Shown: positions 11,066 through 22,100 of the stretch, in pieces
Numbering within the stretch: position 1 is the stretch's first letter
How the letters are laid out: the number at the start of each line of letters is the position of its first letter
Assembly (NCBI GenBank): GCA_021613535.1
Contig: CP075492.1
Span: 10,106,001 to 10,170,000 of the forward strand
Length of the DNA stretch: 64,000 bases
DNA from: Adineta vaga
Lineage: Eukaryota; Rotifera
Direction: 5' to 3'
Position numbers and translations under genes: made by a program
The notes under the pieces: generated by a model
The model's database searches: none
What the model was told of the DNA's origin: nothing
The model's input: only the letters and a program-made list of their open reading frames with translations

Positions 11066-13150
11066 ATGAAATTTCGTTTGAAATTTCAACCATCAACATA
11101 TTCAATCACATCAGATGATATTCATGATGAATTGACATTAGTTGAATTAAAAAATAAAATTAAAAAGCGTTTTTTATCCTTGAGAAAGTAAGTGTTTATT
11201 TTTCTTGAAAAAAAGATTAAGAAAAAAAGAGTATTCATTTTGTTTTAGGTCAAATTTTCATTTGTCCATTAATGGATCAAATACGTTAAATGAAGAAAAG
11301 AAATTAGCAGAATATAATCTTCATATTGGAGATGTTTTATATTTAATCAATGAAACGATGTCTTCGTTATCAATGGATCAACCATTGACACTTGATGAAG
11401 TACGTGATTTACGTACATATCCAGTTGTAATGCATCGTTTGGTGGAATATTCACATCCAGAAAATGATTTTGATTTCATTGTTTTGGCGTTACATGCATT
11501 AATGCTTGAAAGTGGCTTTCAAATGGTAAGAAAAAGTGTTTTCTATTAATAATATGAGCTTTACATATTTCATATATTTTCAATGTGTTTCTTCTGCTTT
11601 TAGGATACCGATAATGATTATGATTTGACTAAAACAAGAAAATCATCTACATTTTATGTTATTCGTTACCGTCATAAATTATGTGAAGAAGAACGTATAC
11701 GATGTTCATTAGCAATCATGAAAACTGATTCATTGGTGACTATTGATGGTAATTTTGTCTTTGTTTTTGTAAAATAATTCTTACCAATCTTGTTTTGTAG
11801 GAGTTGTCAATTCTATTTCACAAGCATGTGGGAAATTATCATTTAATATTGCAAATTATTTGTATACACAAAAAGAAGGTAAGACAATAGTCTACATTCA
11901 TTGACAAGTAGTAGGAAGATTTCATTAACTATTCTTTTTGTTTGAACAACAATAAGAAAATATAGTTACATGCTGATATTATTCTATGATATTCAATGTA
12001 ATCAAAAACTGAATAGAAATTTTGATACATTCTCGACTTGTTTGTAAGTAATTTATCTATTTTTTTTTCTTTTTAAGCAATGGCTCTCAATGCTGTTCTT
12101 CCTTATCATGATTTGCAAAATCTATCTCGATCATTCAAAGATAATTTGGCGAATCGTTTATTATGTAAACTACTAGAAGGTAAATATTTGCATATCATTA
12201 ATTTTAATTTTTAATCATTCTTCAAACTTTTCTAGAATCAGGTCAACGATCGAGTGCTACATTGGTTGGATTACCAAATGAAATAAAAGTATGCTTATTA
12301 ATATCATAAAGATGTTGTCAGAGAAATAACTATACTTTATATTTGTAGCTTCGTCTAGCAAAGTATCTTCCGATTAAATCACTACTTGCTCTTCAAGCCA
12401 CATGTCGCGATATTCACAATACATTAAATGACAATCTTCTTTGGCATGATTTATGTATTCGTGATTTCGAAAAAGCTGGTAAGAATAGATTTTCTTGAAA
12501 CGAAAAACTAGTATACAAAATCATGTATTCTTAGCTTTAGTATCAATTCCTCATACCCCAGATAGTTCAGCAAATGAAAAGAATTGGTATAAACTTTATC
12601 GAATAATGTATGCTCAAAAACAACCAGCGCCTCGCTATCAAATAAAATCATCTCCGTTTTTTCATCCAACATTATTCTCCTTCTTTCCATCCAATCATCC
12701 AACACATCGATTACTTTTTCCAGATACATCACCTTCATTTCATCCATTTTCACCCGCAATCTATCGGCCAATTCCACCGGGCATTTTTCGTAAGTACAAA
12801 ATCTATGAAAAAAAAGCACAGATTGTGAATATGTCTTATTTTATGTTAAAAGGTATCTGTACAGCAAATACCCAACAAGCTCAATCACCTCAACAACAAC
12901 AACAACAACAACAACAACAAGCTCAACATCATATATATTGTCAACCATTTTTTGGCTTAAAATGGGTTGTGATTGTCGCAGGTATGTTTGATTTTATACA
13001 ATGAGTATTAAACTCGAATGAAGTTTATATCATTTATTGTATTAATAAATACATAATAATAATAATAATATCTTACTTTCTCTTTTGTTTATTAAAGCTG
13101 CTACAATGATTCCAATCCCACCATGTTTTCATCCTGTTTGGCTTGGCTAA
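11066..13150 (+). CDS. FBXO7: F-box only protein 7-like (Ubl, FP domain, F-box, Pro-rich tail)
   Basis: Ten exons (11066-11187, 11249-11525, 11604-11748, 11801-11878, 12078-12179, 12236-12288, 12349-12478, 12535-12789, 12853-12981, 13098-13150) encode 447 residues. In order: a ubiquitin-like N-terminus (MKFRLKFQP..), a PI31/FP-type domain (about residues 185-250, ANYLYTQ..ALNAVLPYHDL), an F-box (about 260-305, LPNEIKLRLAKYLPIKSLLA), a proline-rich region (FFPSNHPTHRLLFPDTSP), and a Gln-rich tail. FBXO7 is the substrate-binding subunit of an SCF ubiquitin ligase and binds the proteasome inhibitor PI31; in human it also acts in mitophagy. The polyQ stretch and the last hydrophobic exon (FGLKWVVIVAG) are unlike the human C-terminus, and the 3' end is the least certain part of the model. 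Confidence 0.82.
12891..12920 (+). repeat. CAA microsatellite encoding polyglutamine
   Basis: A pure CAA run, ten codons within a QQQ-rich stretch of the FBXO7-like tail. Purity of the codon suggests a young, length-variable repeat. Confidence 0.85.
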
Positions 13151-13936
13151 AAAAATTCTTCTTATTCTCATTTAACCATCATCGTTAGATTTTCACATAT
13201 ATATATATTTTGTGTTGCAATGTATATAGACATATAACGGTCTCTTTAGTGCATCTCACCTAACATAATCGTTTTCTTCTTCTTCTTGTTTCGATGTGTA
13301 ATTACGGTGTGTGTTGTTATTGAACATTTTTTTGTGCGTGTGTGTTATTACTAGTGATCTGCAACTCCTCTATTCTCTCTCTCTCTCTTTAAATTTGTTT
13401 ATTTGTTTGTTTTATCTTTCTCTTAATGAATAAGAGAAGATAGTAGTTGATGTGCTTTTTATTATTGTATCAGTGTGAAATAGTAATTTTTTTGGAGAAA
13501 AAAAACAAAAATAATTCTAGCATGAAGCTCTCATACACATATATCCTTCTTTGCGTCGGGCATTATTTAGCTTCCAAAATCATTTACGGGTGTTGTGTTT
13601 CTATCTCTATCTATCTAGCATTCTCTAACATTGATTTGTATTGTTTGTTTTCTCTCTCTTTCTCTGGCACCACATTCACTCTTTATGATATTTGTATTAA
13701 CGTATGCTTAGATAGCAATACTTATCAGAAAAAAATACTAGCAAAAAAAACGTTGGTTTTGGTTTTGTTTTGTAGACGTGCGTGCTATATATTTCTTTCA
13801 AACATACATTCAAGCATATATAACAAAACTTGAGCGTTTTCATGTATACCCGTTCGTTTATTATATTAAACAATATATATATATATACATATATATAATC
13901 AACGTTGTTTCCTTTTTTAGATATTTATATTTCAAA
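13151..13936. other. FBXO7 3' flank and SNAPC4 upstream region
   Basis: Pyrimidine-rich, low-complexity sequence with CT runs and an (AT)n tract at 13872-13898. Open frames here (for example 13447-13833) are Leu/Phe/Ser-biased shadows of T-rich DNA. An acceptor (TTTTTTAG) ends at 13920, just before the SNAPC4 start. Confidence 0.55.
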
Positions 13937-16647
13937 ATGTCATCTATTCTACCGAATGATGTACTTTTGGATATTGAAAAATTGGAAACAATGTTAACTA
14001 ATAGTAGTAGTAGTAGTTGTGATTCGTCATCATTTAATTGTCCATTGTCATCACCAAATTCTCGTTCATTAACAGCAACAGCACGTTTTACCGGTTCATC
14101 GAAAGTTTATTTACGAAATTTAAATAAATTATTAGCTGATATTGAACAAAAACAAAAGATTTTATCAGGTGGTGGTGGATCAGTTCTGAAACGTTTACGT
14201 CCATCCGATTCATCATCATCAGCAACAGCAGCAGCACGTTCATTAACATTTACATCATTATTTTCACGACCATCAATTAAATGTACATCAACTAATCGAC
14301 TTGAACCAAAGACAATTTCTTTTGCTCAACTTATTACACAAAGTTCGTCAGTTCCAATGGCATATTCTAATCATCAATCAGAATATGGTTGTGCAAGATT
14401 AAATGAAAAAATGTGGGTTGTTCATTGTCGAGAACAATTGATTAAAGCTGTAAACGATGAAATGAAAGAATCAGCAAAATCAGAAGTAAGTTAAAAGATT
14501 TTATCTGAAGTCAAATACAAATTAATTGTTTTTCTTTATTTCTAGAGTGATTTAGATTGGAATCATATATCGACTTATCGTCTGGATAATAAATGGTCTA
14601 CAAATGTATGTAAGAATGCTTGGAAACAACTTTGTAATCCTCGAATTAATCAATCTCAATGGACAATTAAAGAAGAACGTCGATTAATATCTATTGTGGA
14701 ACGTGAACCATTAAGTGTTGATCGTTGGCCATCGATTGCTAAAGAATTAGGAACGGATCGAAGTGCGTATCTCTGTGCAAAACGTTATATGCAGGTAAAA
14801 AGACAAAAATATTTCATACTTCATTTTCTAGAGTGAGAGTTCACGCAGAACACATCTTTTCTCATCAATCAAATAGCCACCAAAAACCTAAAAGTAATTG
14901 TATATATACATACACATATAAAACATACATAAATATCATGGATTATGAGAAAGAAGAACAAGTAGGCTATACATATATATATATATACACATAAATATAT
15001 CATGATTTGTTTTCTTCAGCTTAGTATATATTTGTCTGTGTGGGAAAATAAAGTAGGTAGAGAAAAACTTTCATTCCTGGCCAGAAGTAAGTTGGATTCG
15101 TAAGCAAAACAAAAGTATATTCAATAGAGTTTTTCTCGATAGTCTATCCGTTTCGATTGGTCACACAATAAAGCATGAACTGTATTGTACATGTTTGTCG
15201 AAAACATGAATGTAATCGAATCTTTAATATCTATCACAACTAACAAATCCATTCTCACGAATAAAAAAAAAGAATCTTCTCTTTTTTAAATCCAGACAGT
15301 TCGTATCCATGTTTTTAATAATATCCGAGATAATCCATTTTCAAGACAAACCTCTAAGTAAAACAATCATTTTTTCTTCAAATTGCTTTCTAACTACTAA
15401 CATTCCTTTTGTTTTCTTTTCTCGTTCAGATAACCAATGAGCAATATTCGAAACGTCCTCTAGAATCCAGTGAACGTCAACATATTATATCTACGATTAA
15501 AGATGATAACCAAGGACATTATACAAAATATAATAAATTAGCATATGAACTCGGTGATCGTACACGTGAATTTATTTACAACCAATGGTTGCATATTGAT
15601 CCATCGTGTAAACGTGGTCGTTGGTCAGATGATGAACATTCTCAATTATTAACACGTATTAATCAACAAACACATACAATAACTAATTGGCCATTAGTTT
15701 CAGCTCCTGTACGATCACGTTCGTCTCGACAATGTCGAGAACGTGCTCTAGATACATTAAAAAATGGAAATCGTACAACGAAAGAAAAACATCGTCTATT
15801 TACAGCTGATGAAGATCGTGTTCTTCTCGAACAATATGCAATTCATGGCTCCAAATGGTCACTGATAGCAAAAGAATTTTCTTCTCGTACTGATAATTCT
15901 CTACTTGTTCGTTATCGTATGTTAATTAAAGCACAAAAGCAATGGAATTGGTTTTGTCAAATTAATACTCGAATGAAATCCTTTCTTTTATTTCTTTATG
16001 ATAATCAAAATAATATGCATGGTAAAACAGCTATGGATATATATTCTATTTATGAAAATGATATTCGTCAAGATATTGAACAGTTCGGATTTTACCGACG
16101 TGGTCTACCATTTCCAATAACTGATGAAGAATTTCAATGGTTTAATACTAAACCAGATCTAATTGAAAATATTGCACGAATGGTATTGGATGAATTTTCA
16201 CAAAAACGTTTATGTTTTCGAAAGTTTAAGGTAAAAAATTCTTCAATATTAATTTCTTTGCTAAATTTTTGTTTATTTTAGGCGGAAATTAAACCATGGT
16301 TTACATCAACAATAGTGGAAAGTATAGCCGATGATGATATTCGACAGATGCTTTATCGAACAATTCCAAATAGTCGAAAACGTAAATCGATCAATGCATC
16401 ATTATCGACATCAGCATTAGATAAAAAATCGAAACTTGATCATGATCATGATGATAATAGTACAATTGATTGTAAACAAGAACCAATAGTTCCTCCATTA
16501 CCATCCATACTTTCAACCACATCTCGGCATATTCTACGACCAGTACCTAATCAATTTTTTACCTCACAATCGACAACGAAATTATCTGTTGCCAGTAGTA
16601 GTACACATTTTTGTCCATATCTTATTCTAATTCGTGAGCATACATAA
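13937..16647 (+). CDS. SNAPC4: SNAPC4-like subunit of the snRNA-activating complex (Myb repeats)
   Basis: Four exons (13937-14485, 14546-14794, 15430-16230, 16282-16647) encode 654 residues. After a Ser-rich N-terminus come Myb/SANT-type repeats: DLDWNHISTYRLDNK, then QWTIKEERRLISIVEREPLS.., then KRGRWSDDEHSQLLTRINQQ, then HRLFTADEDRVLLEQYAIHG with SKWSLIAKEF. The tail has a basic patch (NSRKRKS) and an acidic His/Asp cluster. SNAPC4 (SNAP190) binds the proximal sequence element of snRNA genes and recruits Pol II or Pol III. At 654 residues it is much shorter than human SNAPC4 (over 1,400), as in other invertebrates. Intron 2 (14795-15429, 635 bp) is about ten times the local norm and holds AT microsatellites. 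Confidence 0.85.
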
Positions 16648-16992
16648 AGAAAGGAATATCAAACCAGTTCAGTTGTTAAATGTTTGTTTTCCATTGCTTT
16701 CTCTTGTTTTATTATTGTATAAAAAAAAGACGATTACAAACAAATATCTCCTTTTCTTTTCTCATTGAATACATTTTATACCGTCAAAGTGACTTTCTTG
16801 TCAGTTTTATTTCTAATATTTTATAAGAATAAGTAAATGTTAAAGGCGGGTGAGATTATTTCATTGTAAGTTGACATTGTCAAAGTTATAAATAGTAAAG
16901 CAATGTATATCATGAGCATATATATATCGCTTTGCTGTATTGTTAATTAGCTTTTGGCATAGAGTTCTGCTGACTTCCAATTTAGAGAATCT

Positions 16993-17115
16993 ATGCCAGC
17001 AGTAACTCACACAATTAAACTAATACCTGTCCGTTCAGTGAGTAATAAAGATGCTATATGGAAATATCGTCTAACAGTTAAATTACCCGTTAATGTCCAC
17101 GCTAAAAAACTTTAA
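16993..17115 (+). CDS. Possible 40-residue ORF or exon relic
   Basis: ATG to TAA, beginning MPAVTHTIKLIPVR and ending NVHAKKL. An acceptor-like TTTAG ends at 16984, just upstream. Codon use looks coding, but I recognise no family. It may be an exon of a decayed gene. Confidence 0.2.
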   Translation: MPAVTHTIKLIPVRSVSNKDAIWKYRLTVKLPVNVHAKKL

Positions 17116-17256
17116 TCAACTCATGTAAATAAGTATGATTTATTTGCTCTAGCAATAAATTCATTTGCTGATAGAATGAAAGAACATAGATTTTATTTAT
17201 AATTATTTAAAAGTCAGTCGTTTTACATTGAGTTCATTTATAATATAAAACTAATT

Positions 17257-17498
17257 TCACGATACATCTACTGCAATACAAACAAAGAGATGAATATACC
17301 AATAAACTTACTTATTGTTATGTTAACTGTTGATTGATTTGTAAACATCAAACTCGAATTTGAAGTATAGTCTATAATCATCAGATTACTATTCGAGTAT
17401 GATATTTGACAAGTTTGATTTGATAGAAAAGAATTCAATGTTGATATAATTGCATTCGATTTGGTGTTGTTAAATTGTATTAAATAATGTTTTATTGA
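17257..17498 (-). CDS. Possible two-exon 3' gene fragment
   Basis: On the minus strand an acceptor (ACTTTAG) opens a frame at 17498 that runs to a GTAAG donor at 17312. It rejoins at 17270 after TATTGCAG and stops at TGA 17257. The peptide is Asn/Ser-rich with several N-glycosylation sequons (FNNTKS, SNQT, TNQS), as in an extracellular segment. No upstream exon or family was identified. Confidence 0.2.
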
Positions 17499-17726
17499 CT
17501 AAAGTCATGATCATATAATCCTTTATTCTGCCAATAAGAAAACAGCGTCTGAAAATATCACGATTGTATTTGTATTCTTTGTATAAATAGCTACCAAATG
17601 GTAGATAACAGCTATTATTGACAATGATAAACTTTTTTTTAAATCGTTCAAATAGAAAAAAAAACAAGATATTTGACTTCAATGCTAGTAATACATTAGA
17701 GAATCATTCATATATTTGTTGTATTC

Positions 17727-17882
17727 ATGCATACTATTCAATTTACGAAGACATCACCCGCTGTGTTGAAGAAAACAATGCTAGTGAATGAACTATTGTA
17801 TAATTTCTATGCTACTCCATCTGACAACGATCAAACAATGAAATTTTTCTTCGTCAGACCCAGTTTTAATAAGATAGAATAA
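17727..17882 (+). CDS. Possible 51-residue ORF or exon relic
   Basis: ATG to TAA (MHTIQFTKTSPAVLKK...FVRPSFNKIE). An acceptor-like ATTAG lies just upstream at about 17694, and coding-like composition extends to that site. Not recognised; it could be a terminal exon of a lost gene. Confidence 0.2.
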   Translation: MHTIQFTKTSPAVLKKTMLVNELLYNFYATPSDNDQTMKFFFVRPSFNKIE

Positions 17883-17937
17883 CAATTCAATGCATACAAG
17901 AAAAGAAAAAGATTGATTGCTAAAAAATACAATAATT

Positions 17938-19191
17938 CTAAACAAGTGTCTCAAGTTGTGTATTCATTTTTTGATGTAACATCGACATTGAATGATGATT
18001 ACTATCTTCACTCGTTAATGAATTGATACCTGAATCTTCATCGATTTCTTTCATTGAATTAAATACTAATTGAATTGTATCATAGGATGCTTGTTGTTGT
18101 TGTTGAAAACGTTGTTCATCATGATTGATTTGTGATGTTAGATTTAAACTCGGCGTAATAGATCGTGATTGAATAATTGAATTTGATGATGTTTCATATT
18201 CAAGATATTTCAATTCATCATATTTGATTCCAAGTACGATTTCTGCTTCACGTAATGATAAATCTAAATCATGCATTTCTTTTGATTGAATTCGAGATAA
18301 TTCTCTACTTCGATAAATTGAATTTTTTAGTGAAATAAGATCATTGGATAGATTTGTTGTTGTATCAGAAATATTCAATGTTAATGTGTCATACTGTTGT
18401 TGATGTAAAACATGATTTAATTCATTAGATATTGCTTGTTCAACATTATAGAGAATATCTGTTTTTTCATTGATATGTTCTTGTAAATTAAAAATTGAAT
18501 TACATAATTGTGTTGCTACAATTAATTGTTCCTGTTGAACAGGTTTGTTGGATAATAAATGCGAAACATCATTTAAAGTTACAATAGAATTGGATGTGGG
18601 AGATGTAGCAGATTTTTCTGCTTGATGAATTTTTTCATCGAGATAATGAAGTAAACGTTTTTGTCGTTCAAGAACGCTAACATTTTCTTGAAAATTATTT
18701 AAGATTTTTTGATGATTGGAATTTTCTGGACTGGGATTTTTTGATGAGAGAAAACGACGAAAAAGTTTCGAACGAATTTTTGCTGTTGAAGTGTTATTAT
18801 TATTGGTATTATTGGTATCAATCAAAGCTGATGTACGAATAAGTTGAAGAACAGTCAATGGTAATTTGTCAAATTGCCAAGTTTTATGTACTTTGATGAC
18901 TTTTGTACGACCTTTGAAGATACGTTGAGTGGTAACTGTTTCGGTAGATGAAGGAATTGATTGAATACATTCAGCAATGGCGTAACCTGTGATACTAGTT
19001 GATGATGAATTTGCTACATCATTTGTTTTGAGTAAATCAGATTGTGCCAAAAGTGCATAGATAAGATCATCGAAAGTCGTCTTTTTCGTAATACCAGTGA
19101 CCCATTTACGTTTACCATAAACCCAAACAGGTATTTCAAGTGTTAATTCGTTAATATCAGATGAGTTCGATGGATTATTTGTTGTAGACAT
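17938..19191 (-). CDS. N-terminal RASSF family protein (RA domain plus coiled coil)
   Basis: One intact coding exon of 417 residues. The start is the ATG at 19191; an upstream in-frame GTG is not used. A Ras-association domain opens at residue ~17 (ELTLEIPVWVYGKRKWVTGI, then TFDDLIYALLAQ) and runs to about 110 (KVHKTWQFDKLPLTVLQLI). This is the RASSF7/8/9/10 arrangement, with the RA domain at the N-terminus and no SARAH domain. Coiled-coil segments follow (SVLERQKRLLHYLDEKIHQ; EAEIVLGIKYDELKYLEYE), separated by Asn/Ser-rich linkers including an NNTNNNNTS run. N-terminal RASSFs link Ras-like GTPases to cell polarity, junctions and mitosis. An acceptor (CTTCTAG) lies 18 bases before the ATG, so the 5'UTR is probably spliced. 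Which of RASSF7-10 it matches cannot be told. Confidence 0.85.
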   Translation of the reverse strand: MSTTNNPSNSSDINELTLEIPVWVYGKRKWVTGITKKTTFDDLIYALLAQSDLLKTNDVANSSSTSITGYAIAECIQSIPSSTETVTTQRIFKGRTKVIKVHKTWQFDKLPLTVLQLIRTSALIDTNNTNNNNTSTAKIRSKLFRRFLSSKNPSPENSNHQKILNNFQENVSVLERQKRLLHYLDEKIHQAEKSATSPTSNSIVTLNDVSHLLSNKPVQQEQLIVATQLCNSIFNLQEHINEKTDILYNVEQAISNELNHVLHQQQYDTLTLNISDTTTNLSNDLISLKNSIYRSRELSRIQSKEMHDLDLSLREAEIVLGIKYDELKYLEYETSSNSIIQSRSITPSLNLTSQINHDEQRFQQQQQASYDTIQLVFNSMKEIDEDSGINSLTSEDSNHHSMSMLHQKMNTQLETLV

Positions 19192-22100
19192 ATTCACTGT
19201 CTGTTCTTCTAGAAGAAATAAAAATCAATGATTAGAGATATCGATTGATTCTTTCTTTTTCCAATTAGATTCGCACGGGTGAATATCTCAGGAGAAGAAT
19301 GATCCTTGATAACAAGGTACAATACATAAAGAAATAGACAAAGAGAACACTTCGGGGAATATACTCAATATCTACTTAGATATAGAAGAACAATAATAGA
19401 TGAATGTTGAATCAACATCTAACTGAGAAACTGACATTAAAAATCATCGATGAACAAAAGAATATTGAACAAGGACAAACTGATCTGAACCTATCCTTGT
19501 TTATTTCTTCTATTTGATTCATCTTTATCATATTTACATAGAAGAACATTGACATGGTAATAAATAAGTATCTACGTAAAGAAAAATCGCTAATATAAAC
19601 TTCTACTCATTACTTACTATGCTTATTTTCCTTCTCCTATGAAAACCAGCTGCCTTAATACGATGGTGTAATCGTTTGTCAGTACTCTTGTTCTCATCAA
19701 ATCTTTTGCATATAGCTTACCTCTCCCTTCTTCTTCTTCTTCTTTTTCTTCGAACGATGATGAGAGTAGCCATTAGAGCTCTACATTATTCTTGTTTACA
19801 CTCACTATTATGATGTAATCCCTTTTTTATTTCGTACACAATAACCTACCTCGTCTGCTGATGACTAGTAGTCTGTTAATGAATTACTACTAACAGACAG
19901 ACATACTTTGTTCAATCTTCTTTCTTTTTTCATTTCAACCAATACAACTCTTATTTTGTCAATATCGCTCGTTCATACTACGAACTATATATATATATAT
20001 ATATATGTATGAATGAATGAGACTAACAGTCATGTACATACATATCGTACTCAATTTTTTTCTTCTTCATCGTCATACGTCCGTTCGTATATATATATAT
20101 ATATATATTATGAACATGTCCCGCTTGCTACTCGCCGGTTAGACAGAGAGGTGAACAAATGCATACATTTCTTCGAGTTTTTTTTGGTCTTTCTAGGTCA
20201 CTCTCTTTTTAATATGCTTCGATGAATCGTTATGTCAAAATTTGAAAAAAATGAATAAAATTACATTTATATACAGTCCGAAGTGATGCACTTTCAAGTA
20301 TTCAGAAAAAGACGAGAGCAGAAAAAGAGAATTTTTTATTCATGTCATTCACCTAATCATCGTCTGATGCACTTGAATATAATTGCTAACGTTTGCGTAA
20401 TACGTGCGGACTGAGACACGATTAAAAGCCAATGCACACTCGAAGTAGAGAAATAAATGACTTCATAGATGAGTTGAATCCAGAAAAAACCTCCGAATAG
20501 ATTCAGTGATGTTAAAATGCTAATACAATGAACAGGAAAAGATGCAATAGAAACATGTGTTCAAATGATGATAAAAGAAATGAATACATATGTTCCTATT
20601 CAATCATTAATTTTAACAGCAGAATTGTTTATCTTTACTAACATGTACGTGTATGTCAAAAGTAAAGGAAAAGAATTGGATAGAGAACTACTTAGAAGAA
20701 AAGACACGACTTGTCTAATAGAAGGTTCATGGTTATCAAAGATGAATGATTGAAACTGTCAAAAATATAAAAAGATAATTACTTTTTATATGTATACATA
20801 TTGAGATGATACACGGTATTCTTTACGTTTGATATATAGTAATCCCTCTTGCTCGTATGCATATATATATATATGATATCAATAGTTTCTTTCTTCTCTT
20901 GTTCATAAACATATGTAGACAGTAGATTGATATTCAATTGCATCATCAAAAAAATGACCTTGGACTCACTACACTTCAATATTCTTCAACGAGATTATAT
21001 CTTCTATAACAATAAAAAATTGTTTCTACTCTCGAAGGAGATCCATGAAATAGTATATGCAAGTAAATCAAGTGATGGTCATATTAATAGAATGAGAAAG
21101 AACGAACGAAATTTCAATCAGATGTCCTCGATCAAACTATACTTTTACATCATCAGAGAAAAAAAGCTCAGCTCGAAAAACTTACCATTTCCTTGTACAC
21201 ACTGACTGATCATATTGATTACTTAAACATAATGAATATCAAGTTCACGATATCCACTTCTCTTTTCTTTCTCGATGAACAGCAGATGGAACAATCAGCA
21301 AATAATAACAAATGTCGTCATCCTGTTCTCTTTACATTTACGTGATAATTACATAGAAATATCAGAAGAATGGATTAGATTCAAGAGAGAGAAATAGTTA
21401 TCTCTAAACAGCATGGATTGTCAAGTACATTTAATGTGTTGATTAGCCTGATAGACATGTAAACATATGTATGATCTTCACAGTACTACTTCAAAGACCA
21501 TGAACTTTTTGTTTGATAGAAGTATTATGATCTCTGATAATGAAAGAGTTTCTCGATATACTATATACTTATCATGCGCGAAAGAGAGCGATAGAAAATC
21601 TCTCTCTCTCTCGGTTATTTCGGTGAGGAAATCTTACATATAGTTACACGCTTTGTGTCTAGACGATCGATTGAAAAGTTAAAGACGACAGTTGCAAAAG
21701 GATTATTAATAGCAAAAAACAACACTTACATTCTATTGCTGAAGTTTATAAAAATTGTTATCAGTAGTAAGGATATCGTTACATATTTTTCTTTCTTTTT
21801 TTTCTTCTAACAACTGCTATCCGATTCTTTTAGACTAGAGGGAAAGAAAATCATTCGATGCCCATAAATCGTGGCAGTAGTGATACAGATAATGATCGAT
21901 GGTGTATTTCTATCTATCGTATTCACTTTCTCTATGTTCTCGTGGGAGATCAAAAAGGAGAGGAAAAATAAAAGAAAAGCAGAACTCTCACCTTGACGTT
22001 AAAAGGTCCAAACATGCGACGGTGTTGAAGAAAAGCTCGATGTCTATGGTATCACACGTCTTTTGATGTTGAACAATTATCTTCTTGTCATTTGTATTTT

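Larger units (their letters stand above)
16648..17937. other. Intergenic with possible gene relics
   Basis: No confident gene. Three short stretches have more even codon use than their surroundings and sit beside acceptor-like AGs; they are listed separately at low confidence. The rest is AT-rich. The frame at 17470-17682 on the minus strand is disregarded because a better-structured frame overlaps it. Confidence 0.45.

Noticed and set aside
19981-20225. 70-codon frame within (AT)n repeats
   Set aside because: Built on the microsatellite (YIYIYIY) and lacking any coding support.
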